A DNA stretch of 64,000 nucleotides from Hygrophila difformis (lineage: Eukaryota > Streptophyta > Magnoliopsida > Lamiales > Acanthaceae): NCBI GenBank assembly GCA_030278955.1, contig JAOANR010000005.1, positions 35,157,105 through 35,221,104 on the forward strand, given 5' to 3'. Under the pieces are notes generated by a model, which worked only from the letters and a program-made list of their open reading frames with translations, was not told the origin of the DNA and made no database searches. The translations under genes were made by a program, and so were the position numbers. Position 1 is the first letter of the stretch; the number at the start of each line of letters is the position of its first letter. This document shows, in pieces, positions 54,361-64,000 of the stretch.

Positions 54361-54543
54361 ACTAACAGTTGATTTAAGTAGATTGAGGCTCTAGTCGCTT
54401 AATAAGCAGTCTCGGGTTCGAGCATTGTATATGCAAAAAAACTATTTTGGAAAAGGAGCCCTTAATTGCCCATACAGATCCTCGAGGGATTAGTCTTGGG
54501 TCCAATGTAGCCTGGGGATACCCGGTTATTCACAAAAAAAAAA
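54361..54543 (+). mobile_element. tRNA-derived SINE, copy 1
   Basis: The 10-bp direct repeat ATTAAATATG flanks it (54351-54360 and 54544-54553), and it ends in an A-run. A B-box-like GGTTCGAGC lies at 54415-54423, with an A-box-like GAGGCTCTAG upstream. The body shares CCCTTAATTGCCC and CAGATCCTCGAG with copy 2. It is copied by LINE machinery in trans (family knowledge). Confidence 0.8.
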
Positions 54544-54579
54544 ATTAAATATGGAATTGAAATATATTTTGAAAATTAA

Positions 54580-54746
54580 GTGGGTGTTTGGTTGTGCGAT
54601 ATGAAATAGATTATCTGATTATTGTGTTTCAAAACACAAATAATCATGTTTGTAGCACCATTTTTGAGCGATTAAATTGATTATTTGCGTTTTCAAAACG
54701 CAATAATCAGATAACCTATTTTCCTGCAGCTTATCCAAACACCCTC
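54580..54746. mobile_element. Tourist-type (PIF/Harbinger) MITE, 167 bp
   Basis: The ends GTGGGTGTTTGG and, complemented, GAGGGTGTTTGG are flanked by TAA (54577-54579 and 54747-54749). The arms stay complementary for about 65 bases (GGTTATCTGATTATTGCGTTT type), so the whole element folds into a hairpin. Confidence 0.85.
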
Positions 54747-54819
54747 TAAAAGAAAGAGTTGAAATACATTGTATTTAAATTAACATACAAAAAATAAAAT
54801 AAAATTACACTATATCATA

Positions 54820-55086
54820 CTCACTCCTTTCCAAAATAGAAGTCTCTTTCAGCTCAATTTCAATAGTCAAGATTTGTATTAATGAACTCATAAATTTTCA
54901 TTTTTACTCTTCAACTAAACACTTTCGTAATTAATGTCAAGAAAAAGCATTTATATAAAGTAAATGGTAATATAGTAACAACATAGTATAGCAACCTATA
55001 ACTACCTATAAATGACAACTATTGTGGAATACTTTTAAATCTCTAAAAAGACAACTTAAAAAAAAAAAAAAAAAAAACGGAGCGAG
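54820..55086. mobile_element. Stowaway-type MITE (267 bp)
   Basis: It starts CTCACTCCTTTCC and its complemented right end is CTCGCTCCGTTTTT. TA flanks are at 54818-54819 and 55087-55088. A 20-base A run lies just inside the right end. Confidence 0.8.
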
Positions 55087-55088
55087 TA

Positions 55089-55215
55089 GTGTCTTTCAAG
55101 AAATTCAATGTGCTGAAAATCATGTCTTTGAAGGATGCATTTTATGGATACACAAACCAAAGTAACAATGTCTCGGATCTACTCTTAATGTGCTCACATA
55201 GTCACATGGTGTCTT
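55089..55215. other. Left flank of element D
   Basis: It contains GATACACAAACCAAAG and AATGTCTCGGATC, which recur right of D near 57711-57743. The host locus thus holds a diverged tandem duplication into which D inserted. Confidence 0.5.
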
Positions 55216-55630
55216 TGTTGTACCATAAAAATATTGAAGGAAGAAGAAACTTGAATTGAATTACAATTGAAGGAATTACAAAAGTACTAGAATTAAAATA
55301 CAAGAATTGAATAAAAGTCGTAAGAAAGCGGTAAATAATTGAATTGCAATAAGCTGTAAAAGAAAGAGAAACTGAAAGCAGGAAAAACTATGAAAGAAAA
55401 TAATGCAGCTCTTTGAAGAGTTAATGGGAGGTATCTCGCGCTAGCCAATGCTCAGTACTTATAGACCACCTTCAAGCCAGGCTGCAAAAACTTCCCTTGA
55501 TGTCACGATCTTCCCAGTTTTCAACCGCCCAAGACTGCTCCAAGGAACCGCCGTTCATGGTCTATGTTAATTTTAACTCAATAATTCCTAGGTTGCCAAA
55601 TGGACTGGGCCAATGCTTTAATAAATATTA
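55216..55630 (-). repeat. 3' LTR of element D, truncated in U3
   Basis: It matches 57208-57625 with scattered differences and then switches to gag-related sequence. About 45-50 bases of the U3 start are missing. Confidence 0.8.
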
Positions 55631-55634
55631 GGCC

Positions 55635-57156
55635 TAAGTATGTGCTTTGGTTGTATGCACTAATTCTGCAACAATCACTTCCATGGGTTCGTCTTCCTCA
55701 TCTCTAACTCTCACCTACTTAAAGTGGACTCCACACATAGGATGGCACTATTCTTCTTGTTCCGCGAGGAACTTTTTCAAGTGGGTCGCTCTCTCAGGGC
55801 AAAGTCAGTGGGATCCTACACAATTAAGTGTTCTTTCAATTCTGACAACATATCCGCCACAGCAATATTGGCTATCTCCCTATCAGGGACTACCATTGTG
55901 CATCGGCCTTTAAGCCACTGTAATCTATTAATAAAGGTGCTTGCCGCCTCATCGAAAAATTGTTTAGCATTAGTAAGGTCTACAAGACTTACCTGTGTCA
56001 ATGGTATAAAGAATCTGTCATGGAATGCTCACTCCAGATCGACCCAATTTTGAATTGAATTAGGCTGCAAGGATGCATACCATGCTAAGGCGGGTCCAGT
56101 GAGGGATGAATTAAACAGCCTCAATTTCAGCCAGTCATTGGCTGCCACTCCACCACACTGTGTGGTGAATCTACCCACATGCTCCACAGTGGACCTCCCG
56201 TCGTCCCTTGAGAACGTAATGAATTCGGGCATCTTGAAGCCCCTTGGTATGGCTGCCTGGTGTCTACCCAATCAGGATAAGGTTTCTTGTATGTAGGCCG
56301 CTCCATCGGCCTTAGTTGAATCCCAAAATGTTACTGCATCATGTACGCAAGCAACTTAGGTGATACCCCCGGTGCCTGTGTAGGAGGGGTGGCGACTATG
56401 GAAGGTGTGGCAGGTGTCGAAGCCACTCCATATGACTATGGCGCCTGCCCCTTTTGGCGGCGTCCAACCAGGGTTTGGTATGGGAGCTGTACTGGTGAGT
56501 AGTTGGCCACATAAGGTGTGGTTGAAACGTTCAGCACAGGAGGTGCCGCTTGATGTGGTGGCATGCCAGGTCCACCAAAGGGTGCTGGACAGCCTGGTGA
56601 AGCACTGGAGGCCATCAAATATCTTGGTGATGCATAGATCGGCACTGGAGGTGCTGCGTACCCAAAGTTCGGCATGCTAGGTGCACCTAGAGTGAAAGTG
56701 TAAGCCGCCTGATACGGGAATAGGAATGGACTGGCCAGGCCTCCGGACTCTGGAAGTGGCCCTGGGTGTGGTTCCCCACGTCCTCTGTTGGCCGCCTGAT
56801 GGCCCTGGACATGGAAGACTGGGCGGTACATGCGTGATGTTTGTAAGAACAGTTCCCTCTTGTTGAGTATGCATGGAACCGCATACTCTGTCAATCTAAT
56901 CGGCCATGGCAGGCCGCAACACATCAATGAGATACTTCGTGAGTAAAGGCATAAACTCGGCCATCGATTCTGTCATCAATAGTCGCATTTGCTCAGACAA
57001 TGTAGAGGTCTGCATGATCCCCTGTCGCGATTGAGAGGTGCTCGCCGTCTTAGCAGTGTCCTCTGATGTTGTTCCCACTAGTGTCTTATCTTGTAAAGAC
57101 ATTTCTTCAAATTTCTGCATCAAATTGCTCACTAAACTACCAGATCTCAGACACAT
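55635..57156 (-). pseudogene. gag: Gag remnant of element D
   Basis: The ATG at 57156 opens a frame aligned by eye with the T gag N-terminus (an LRSG start, a QKFEEMSL-type patch). It meets a stop at 56896, where T has a Gln. Frames at 56927-56436, 56271-56029 and 56001-55816 continue the gag order (NSIQNW and VSLVDLTNAKQF patches) with frameshifts between. The 22-residue repeat of T is absent. It ends at a charged segment before any protease. Confidence 0.85.
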
Positions 57157-57186
57157 ATACTCAAAGCGGATATGGTTTACACTCGA

Positions 57187-57204
57187 GTCCCACTGGGCGT
57201 GCCA
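57187..57204 (-). promoter_or_regulatory. Primer-binding site of element D
   Basis: The same 18 bases and the same 3-base spacing to the LTR as in element T. Confidence 0.8.
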
Positions 57205-57207
57205 ATT

Positions 57208-57677
57208 TGTTGTACCGTAAAAATATTGAAGAAGGAAGAAGAAACTTGAATTGAATTGCAATTGAAAGAATTAAAGAAGTACTGGAATGAAAGTACAAGA
57301 ATTGAACAAAAGTTGTAAGAAAGTGGTAAATAATTGAATTGCAGAAAGCTGTAAAAGAAAGAAAAACTGAAAGAAGGAAAAACTATGAAAGAAAATAATG
57401 CGGCTCTTTGAAGAGTTGATTGGAGGTATCTTGCGCTAGCAGCCAATCCTCAGTACTTATAGGCTACCTTCAAGCCAGGCTGTGAAAAGTTCCTTGATGT
57501 CACGATCTTCCCAGTTTTCAACCGCCCAAGACTGCTCCAAGGAACCGCCGTTCATGGTCTATGTTAATTTTAACTCGTGAATTCCTAGGTTGCCAAATGG
57601 ACTGGGCCAATGCTTTAATAAATGTTGGGCCGACTGGGCCAAGTACATGTGGGCTCATGTGTTTGTTTGGGTTAACA
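57208..57677 (-). repeat. 5' LTR of element D
   Basis: The LTR is 470 bp, bounded by TGTTGTACC and GGGTTAACA, next to the primer site. Confidence 0.88.
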
Positions 57678-57682
57678 GTCTT

Positions 57683-58020
57683 CCAATGAAACCAACAATT
57701 TTATGCCATGATACACAAACCAAATCAATAATGTCTCGGATCCCATTCTCAATGTTATCAGATGGAATGTTGTTCAAAGTAATAATGTCCAACATCTTTA
57801 AAGGAGTCCAATGTATTTTGCCATATACACACTCAAATTCACATACCATGTTGTGCCAAACCTCACATGGTCTCCAAAAAAGCCAATGTATTATATCATT
57901 ATAAAGATAATCCACCTTCACACGCGAAAGAATCCAATGCATTTTTATCATTATAAAGATAATCCACCTTCAGACATTTGTAACACACCATCCTCAAAGA
58001 TACTTTTCTAAGAGAAATGA
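57683..58020. other. Host DNA with diverged tandem repeats
   Basis: AATCCACCTTCA preceded by TATCATTATAAAGATA occurs twice (about 57893-57917 and 57947-57971). The minus-strand frame 57655-57951 has a faint F-box-like look but crosses into the LTR of D, so I do not call it a gene. Confidence 0.5.
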
Positions 58021-58781
58021 ATTCCAATAACATTTCTCATAATCTCAATCTGTTGCTTGGTGATGATATTGAAGATTCAATACATCATCAAGAAATGCTC
58101 ATTCAATATTGGAACGTCACTAATCCAAAATTTAAAGATTCCTCACAATTCTTACCCTAGCTCCAAAACTCCACTTTGCAATATTCCAACAAAAATAACC
58201 AAGTAACAACCCCAACGTTAACAACTCAAAATAGTGAATAAAACTTAAAGTCACTTACTCAGTAAATCAAACCCATACCCAAGTATTTTTCACCCTAATT
58301 TCCACCTCTGAAACCCCAGCCTCCTCTTCGAAATTGGATTTCTACATTTTTTAGTTTCAAAGCACCAAACATATAGTATTGGGGTGGCTTTGGGCCGAGT
58401 AAGGTTTCTTGAAAGAACAGGTAAAGGATTTGGGCTGAAGAAATACAATAAATAAGGTTTGGAGTCGGGCCCAATAATCTAATACTGTATCCAATAATCT
58501 AATACTGTAAAGGATCAATGACTCAATTAATCATAATTAGTATAATTAATTATTAGGTATAAAATATGGGAATGTTAAGTTTCTATTTTTCATGTAAGAT
58601 CCAAAGCCAAACATTTTTTCAAAATTTGAAATTATAGCTAATTAATAAAGCTAGTAGTTAATTAATTTGAGATCACCTTTTAAAGTTTAACGATTGGAGC
58701 GAAGTTTTATATTTTGTATCCATAGTAATCTATAGATTTTTAATGTTTCAAAAATGGAACGTTCAACAGTGGTAGATATTA
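58021..58781. other. Intergenic DNA
   Basis: No gene is supported. CCAATAATCTAATACTGTA is duplicated in tandem at about 58470-58509. The SINE target repeat TAGATATTA lies at 58773-58781. Confidence 0.5.
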
Positions 58782-58956
58782 GTTGCCCTTGAGTGGATGA
58801 GGGCTCTAGTTGCTTAAGCAATGTCCCGTGTTTCAGTCTTCTGTATGCAAAAATCTGCTTTGGGAAATGACCCTTAATTGCCCTTGCAGATCCTCGAGAT
58901 ATTAATCTTGGGTCCAATGTGGCCCGAGGATATCCGATTTCACAAAAAAACAATAA
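58782..58956 (+). mobile_element. tRNA-derived SINE, copy 2
   Basis: Flanked by TAGATATTA (58773-58781 and 58957-58965). The body is collinear with copy 1 (GGGCTCTAGT, CCCTTAATTGCCC, CAGATCCTCGAG, TTGGGTCCAATGT). The B box is degraded to GTTTCAGTC. The tail is CACAAAAAAACAATAA. Confidence 0.8.
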
Positions 58957-59098
58957 TAGATATTAATTTCTCAAACGCACCCTCTATAATCTACCGGAAT
59001 ATACCAAATATTTACAAAAGAGACAACACCCTATTAGAAATCCATAGGTAAACAAAATAAATTATGTAGAAGGGTAGGAAAACAAGAAATCCTATTTA

Positions 59099-59858
59099 CG
59101 GTGCGTTGGGTTGGAGGGATCTTAGATTACCAGTGGGAATGTGATTGCTGGGAATGTAAGATTACTGGGAATGTAAGATTGCTGGGAATCTTATTTTTTG
59201 ATGTTTTAAGATTATTGCGTTTGATTAGATTGGGAATCTCAGATTTCTAGTTCTAAATAATTTACCATAATGTCCCTGAATTTCAATTGAACGAATGTTA
59301 TAATTATGTCATTTTGCTACACAATAGAAATATTTAAGCCGGTTTATTTTTTAAAATATTGAAAATTCTTTATATGTAATTTATTGTATGATAATTACTT
59401 ATTTAATATCTCTAAATCCTTAATATTTTTATTTTATATATAGAAGAAAAGTAAATTTTAAGAAAATATAAAAATATATATTAAAATATGAGAATATATA
59501 TATTTAAAAAAATATGTTTAAATAATTTTCAAAATTTTTCAATTTATTTTTTAAAATTAAATTTCATATATTTATCATTTTAGAATACAAATATCTAAAT
59601 TTATAAAATAAAATAAGTATAAAAAGTAAGGGTATAAAAGTCAAATTAATATAAAAGTAGGTAAAGTAGAGATGGTAATCTAAGATTACCTGCCCTCCAG
59701 GTGGGAATGTGATTCCCACCTAAAACACCCAACATTCCCACCTCGGTGGGAATGTGACATTCCCACATGAAACATGCCCCGAACCAAACATGGACATGTT
59801 TCATTCCCTACCCAAGATTCCCAGTGGGAATCTCAGATACTCCGAACCAAACGCCCCG
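59099..59858. mobile_element. Non-autonomous TIR element (about 760 bp)
   Basis: The left end CGGTGCGTTGGGTTGGAG and the complemented right end CGGGGCGTTTGGTTCGGAG are imperfect inverted repeats followed by ATCTNAGATTNCC and CAGTGGGAAT. GTGGGAATGTGA is repeated several times in both subterminal zones. The centre is AT-rich with no ORF. The TSD could not be settled, so the superfamily is open (hAT or PIF/Harbinger). Confidence 0.65.
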
Positions 59859-60226
59859 AGGGTAAAGTATTGATGGGCTAACCTTAACATTGTCCCTATT
59901 TGGTAAAATAACTAAATCCAATCAGCTAAGTTGTCTCACAGTGTGAGATAAAATAATTTATTTAAAATGGTAAAATAACTTAAAACAATGTCCAATCAAC
60001 TCTTTTTAAAACAATTGCAAATAACAGCATTTTGGATTTCAGCTTATTGTACGCAAAAAGTTGGCCATAGAACTGTCAAAAAAAGCTAATTTTGACTAAT
60101 TTATTACTCACGTATGAGTTAATAACTTACAACTAATTGACAAACAGGCCCATTGTCCATCTTCTCAAAATACATTCGTTTTTTGTGAACTTGACACTTG
60201 AATATGGGGAACAGTAGTTACATATA
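59859..60226. other. AT-rich intergenic DNA
   Basis: No gene or repeat supported. Confidence 0.6.
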
Positions 60227-60231
60227 TATAC

Positions 60232-60622
60232 TGTTAAAGTCCCACATTGATTATATATTGGGTTATCCCTTGTTTTTATGGACATGAGCCACTCTACCTA
60301 TTACCAATTGGTTTTAAGTTGAAGTTCTAGGTCCATCTTCTTTCTAACATGGTATTGGTTTTGGGTTGAAGCCCTAGGTCCATCTTATTTCTAACATGGT
60401 ATCAGAGCCATGGGTACTCATTTCGGTATCTCGTTGTTTCCGAGATCAATATCATCTCAAGGAGGGGTGTTAAAGTCCCACATCGGTTATATGTTGGGTT
60501 ATCCCCTGTTTTTATGGACACGGGCCACTCTACCTCTAAATACAAAAAAAAAATCACGTGTTTACACTACCTACTACCAATTGGTTTTAAATTAAAGCCT
60601 TAGGTCCATCTTCTTTCTAACA
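60232..60622 (+). mobile_element. TRIM (miniature LTR retrotransposon)
   Basis: LTR 1 (60232-60396) and LTR 2 (60468-60622) start TGTTAAAGTCCCACAT and end TTTCTAACA. Between them are only a primer site, about 45 bases and a purine tract. Flanks are TATAC (60227-60231) and TATAG (60623-60627), a TSD with one mismatch. LTR 1 has its last 45 or so bases duplicated. There is no coding capacity. Confidence 0.88.
60397..60412 (+). promoter_or_regulatory. Primer-binding site of the TRIM
   Basis: TGGTATCAGAGCCATG directly follows LTR 1 and is complementary to initiator tRNA-Met. Confidence 0.85.
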
Positions 60623-60627
60623 TATAG

Positions 60628-62077
60628 GAAATAAATAATTTTAAAAATGTACTATTAAATTTTTACCTCAAATTAAAAATATCTTACATGATTCACAATC
60701 GTAAGGCGGGTCATCTAAATATTCTAGTGTTAAGTAAGATTAGTTAAAAAAAATTTATTGTAAGATATTTGTAAATAAATGTGGAAGGTGTTGAACCGAG
60801 TGTTTGATAAATTCGGGGCTAGCTAGAAATGTGGTAAAGTGAAAATAGTAGTAGATGAGTAATTAGTGGATGTGTAGTACTGCTCGCACATGAGGTATAT
60901 ATATGGGTTGGGTTGGGTGTACATATTTGACCTATACTACTACTACTAGTAGTAGTCGTCGAAGTAGCCCAATTTGCATGAGTTTTTCTTTTCAAGGTCA
61001 AAGCCATCTTCATTCTTAATTCCACTCGTTGTTTGAGAAGTCATAAGTCATATATACAAGTAGCTAGTATATTTTTGGGTGGTGACTGGTGACAACAACT
61101 CCAAGCTATAATCTGAGATTACACAAGTTGTGACTACTCTACTGTATCTTGTATGTGCTATCTTGCTTTTTGGACGGAGCTATATATATTTATATACTAT
61201 TATTATATAAGCTTATCCCACTTACTTCATTTACCAAATCTATTGTAGTCTTTTAATATACTAGTACATGTTTAAGGCAACAAACATATGACGGAAAAAT
61301 AGTATATTGGAAGAAAAAAAAAATTGATAGTGGATATACTAAATCTTGCCAAAAATCATTCTTTAGAAATTTATAGTGTGTAGCATATATCTAGTGACTA
61401 GTCACGATTGTAATATTATTCGAATACGTACATAATTAAGCCCAGCTGCCCAGACACTTGACCATGTTTGGACTTGTGGCTATCTGAAGCTGCAAGGGCC
61501 TCAAAGTTGATTAAGAAGGCATAATAAAGCTAAGGGATTAACCATAAAAAAAGAAATTAAAAATAAATAACCCAAATAGTTTGGGCTGGTCAATTGCTCA
61601 GCTATAAGACTTTAATTAAGTGGGCCTGATCATTATGCCCAAAACTAGCCCCTTTGGGGAAAAAAAAAACAATCCAATTTACAATTATTTTTGTCCAATC
61701 TCATTATAGTAAGAATGACAACATTATGTATGTATAGAATGTTACAAAAATAGGATTATGTGATGGTTGAAAATGCAATTACAAAATCATATCTAGGTAT
61801 CAATGTCATAGGCATTATAAAATTCAATTGGGGCACCACCTTCTCACCTTGTCGTCGCAAAATCCACTCTGGTCGGCACATTTTGCATGTACAAAATCTG
61901 TATAGCAATCGGTTTCGATAATTACTCCAAACCTAACAACACTTTGGGAATGTTTGGGAGTTAGCGTATTCGCTAGCGGATAACGAATTCGAAAAAAGAA
62001 CTGTGAGACAACTTGCTCTTCCAAGATTGCTTATTACATAGTTCGAAAGTTATAGTTCAACAATTAATATTGAGAAT
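60628..62077. other. AT-rich intergenic DNA
   Basis: No supported gene. Short frames near 60819-61025 and 61824-62024 lack protein-like composition or context. Confidence 0.55.
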
Positions 62078-62079
62078 TA

Positions 62080-62298
62080 CTCCTTCGATCCCACTTGATT
62101 ATGTCCTATTTGAATTTTTTGACATTATTCGTCATGGCTCAAGTTTGATTTAATTTTATTGCAAGTATATTAAATTTGACGTCTAATCACAAAGATTTAA
62201 AATATATATTTATATAATTTTTACTTATGCGTATTTTGAGATAATAATCATTATTAAAAAGATGCATTGGACTGAGAAAAATAAGTTGGACGGCGGAG
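62080..62298. mobile_element. Stowaway-type MITE (219 bp)
   Basis: It starts CTCCTTCGATCCCACTT and its complemented right end is CTCCGCCGTCCAACTT. TA flanks are at 62078-62079 and 62299-62300. Confidence 0.82.
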
Positions 62299-62300
62299 TA

Positions 62301-64000
62301 GTAAATTTCTTAAGATCATTCACAATAATTGTTCAATACTTTGCAAGACACCCATCTCAAAAGCAAAATTCTTGAACAATTGATTAATGAGTCAGCCAGT
62401 CCATTTTCAACTAGCTAGGTTGATCAGATCCCAAAAAATAACCAGTTGGCTATGTTGACAATTGTTTCTAAAAGAATACCAAGAATAATTTACAATCTTG
62501 CTCATTCTCATCATATATAAATGTCCATATTGACTTACCTGTAGCCGTTCACATATAGTCATACACATGCACAATTATATATTCAGTGAAAAATAAAAAT
62601 AAAAAAATAAAATAAAAGTCAGCACCAAAAAAGTCCAAACATCTATTGGAATGGATCACTTAAATAAAAAATAAATAAATAAAAAAAACAATGGCCCCTA
62701 ATTGGCTTGGTATGTTTATAACTTAAATAAAAAAGTAATTATGTTCCTCTAACACATAACAAAAAGAATTGAAGAAAGAAGAAAGGAATAAATTAGCTAT
62801 GCAATTCATAGAAGAAGCATCTATAATGGAAGGAAGTCCACTTTATAAATTCTCGTGTGTCAAAATTTCAATTAGGTTAATTCCATATATACGTGTCTGC
62901 TTGATTGCAGTGTAATAGTTTATACATATTGTGATTATTGGACAATTGTAGGAAGAAAAAAGACAGTCGAATGTCCGCAAGTAAATGATAGTATATTAAT
63001 TAAATTATGGGTTTCAATGTAGTTCAAACAAGAAGAAAAACAAATGTATACATTGTATTCAAAGTGTTAGTTAGTAGTGGTCTGGTTTGATACACATGCA
63101 CTCATATATATTACTATTAATTATATATATATATATATGTAATTTATTTATTTATAATTAATTGAGCAATCAATGAAACGACAGCAGCTGCTAATTGACA
63201 TTAGTGGTGGTCTCAGAAAGCTGTGCACAGTCAGCTGCTCATCTTCAAGATTATCGATCTAAGTTCTGCTCATTTTTTGAACTTGTTGAATTTCTTATTA
63301 GTTTTGTTGAATCCACTGAAATCATGTGAGGCACATTTTGCAGCAGCATGAATTCGTTGACTTTCATTAGTTAATGTTGGAATTCTTTTTTTTATTTTAT
63401 TTTTCATTTTTTTTAAATGTTCGGAATTGGCATTGCATTTCAATGAAGATCTATTGGTGTTCATTCCATATATATAAAAAATATGTGTATGGAATTTCTG
63501 CTATTTGACTCTTTGAATTTGTTGTTTATAATGGGTTGTGGATGGATTCTGTGCGTTTGGAAGCTAGAAGCAACTTGCTCTACTTTTTTGAATATTCGTA
63601 AATGAAGATAAGTGATTATATATATACATTCAAAGTCAAAATGAAACTAACAATATTAAAAAATTATACTAATTTTTAAGGATAGGTATGTTGGGTTTAA
63701 GGAAAATCAAAGAAACTAGTGAGAAAAGAGAAGTGGAAAAGAAAAAGTAAAGGGTAGAAAAATAGTATATACAAATTCACCAATAGAAAATTTTTGGATT
63801 CGATTGCTAAAATTGTAGTCGCTAACCAAATTGGGTCGTATATAATATGTGAGTTATCTACATATGCTCGGAAGGATATATGATGTAAAAAATTGTAAAT
63901 TCAAAGATAAAAAATAATAAAGTAAAAAATAAAATATTTTTAAATAAGATATAATCATTGCAAAGATTAAATCCTGGTTGAGGGAGATTAGTTAGCCACA
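62301..64000. other. AT-rich intergenic DNA to the window end
   Basis: It contains (TA)n near 63120-63138 and several A-runs. An 8-bp inverted pair AGCAGCTG/CAGCTGCT lies near 63183-63238. No gene is supported. It could be upstream sequence of a gene beyond 64000, which cannot be judged here. Confidence 0.55.

Larger units (their letters stand above)
55216..57677 (-). mobile_element. Tat-derived element D with a large internal deletion
   Basis: TSD GTCTT is perfect (55211-55215 and 57678-57682). The outer ends are TGTTGTACC and GGGTTAACA. The full 5' LTR is at 57208-57677. The 3' LTR lacks its U3 start, and the interior runs from that break into the middle of gag, so protease, RT, RNase H and integrase are all missing. 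It has the same primer site and related gag as element T. It would have needed another element's proteins, or it lost its interior after insertion. Confidence 0.88.

Noticed and set aside
57655..57951. 98-residue minus-strand frame with a weak F-box-like look
   Set aside because: It runs into the LTR of element D, and the repeat structure of the region explains it.
63183..63240. Possible microRNA hairpin (AGCAGCTG/CAGCTGCT; AGAAAGCTGTG resembles part of the miR396 star strand)
   Set aside because: The stem is only 8 bp and the expected mature arm is absent.
63270..63464. 64-residue basic minus-strand frame
   Set aside because: No signal peptide, domain or context. Lys/Asn-rich as expected for AT-rich DNA.
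1..64000. CRISPR arrays, rRNA or tRNA genes, bacterial operons
   Set aside because: None seen. tRNA-like matches are primer-binding sites and SINE boxes, and direct repeats are minisatellites or LTRs.

Overview
The window looks like an intergenic, heterochromatin-type segment of a flowering-plant nuclear genome, probably a eudicot (inference). The grounds are AT-rich non-coding DNA, plant-specific Tat and chromovirus Ty3/Gypsy retrotransposons, Stowaway and Tourist MITEs, a tRNA-type SINE family, a TRIM and an endogenous caulimovirid. I find no cellular protein-coding gene, rRNA or tRNA gene that I can support. Almost everything recognisable is a mobile element or a viral insertion.

Layout. 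(1) 1-9526, minus strand: a Tat-lineage Ty3/Gypsy element with one LTR in view (8787-9526), a 1550-codon gag-protease frame, an RT-RNaseH-second RNaseH-integrase frame, and an opposite-strand coiled-coil frame at its 3' end that runs off the window. (2) 9527-11094: AT-rich host DNA with microsatellites. (3) About 11095-21554, minus strand: an apparently full-length endogenous pararetrovirus (Caulimoviridae), opened at its tRNA-Met primer site. All its main frames are open: three small ORFs, a movement protein, a coat protein-protease-RT-RNaseH polyprotein, a candidate transactivator, a 35S-type promoter with a poly(A) signal, and three further small coupled ORFs beyond the promoter. This is the most interesting object here. 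(4) 21785-42808: a four-layer nest. A short non-autonomous hAT element (8-bp TSD) holds chromovirus A (22350-42634, plus strand, TSD AAGTA, decayed coding region). Its 3' LTR holds chromovirus B (30577-41425, minus strand, TSD CCTTG, intact gag-pol and near-identical LTRs). (5) 42829-52437: a Stowaway MITE, then a Tat-type LTR split by a CRM-like element C (43475-51167, minus strand, TSD GGCAG, broken by frameshifts and stops). (6) 52438-64000: host DNA loaded with small elements. These are four Stowaway-type MITEs, a Tourist-type MITE, two SINE copies with TSDs, a deleted Tat derivative D (55216-57677, TSD GTCTT), a larger terminal-inverted-repeat element near 59.1-59.9 kb and a TRIM (60232-60622). 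The last kilobase or so is plain AT-rich sequence.

Relative ages read from LTR differences counted by eye agree with the nesting: C about 1.8%, A about 0.3%, B about 0.2%. B could supply proteins to relatives such as A, which seems to have moved with a dead coding region. The Tat elements T and D share a primer-binding site and gag sequence, so D can be read as a deletion derivative of a T-like parent. Identifications come from motifs read in the translated frames. No database search was possible.
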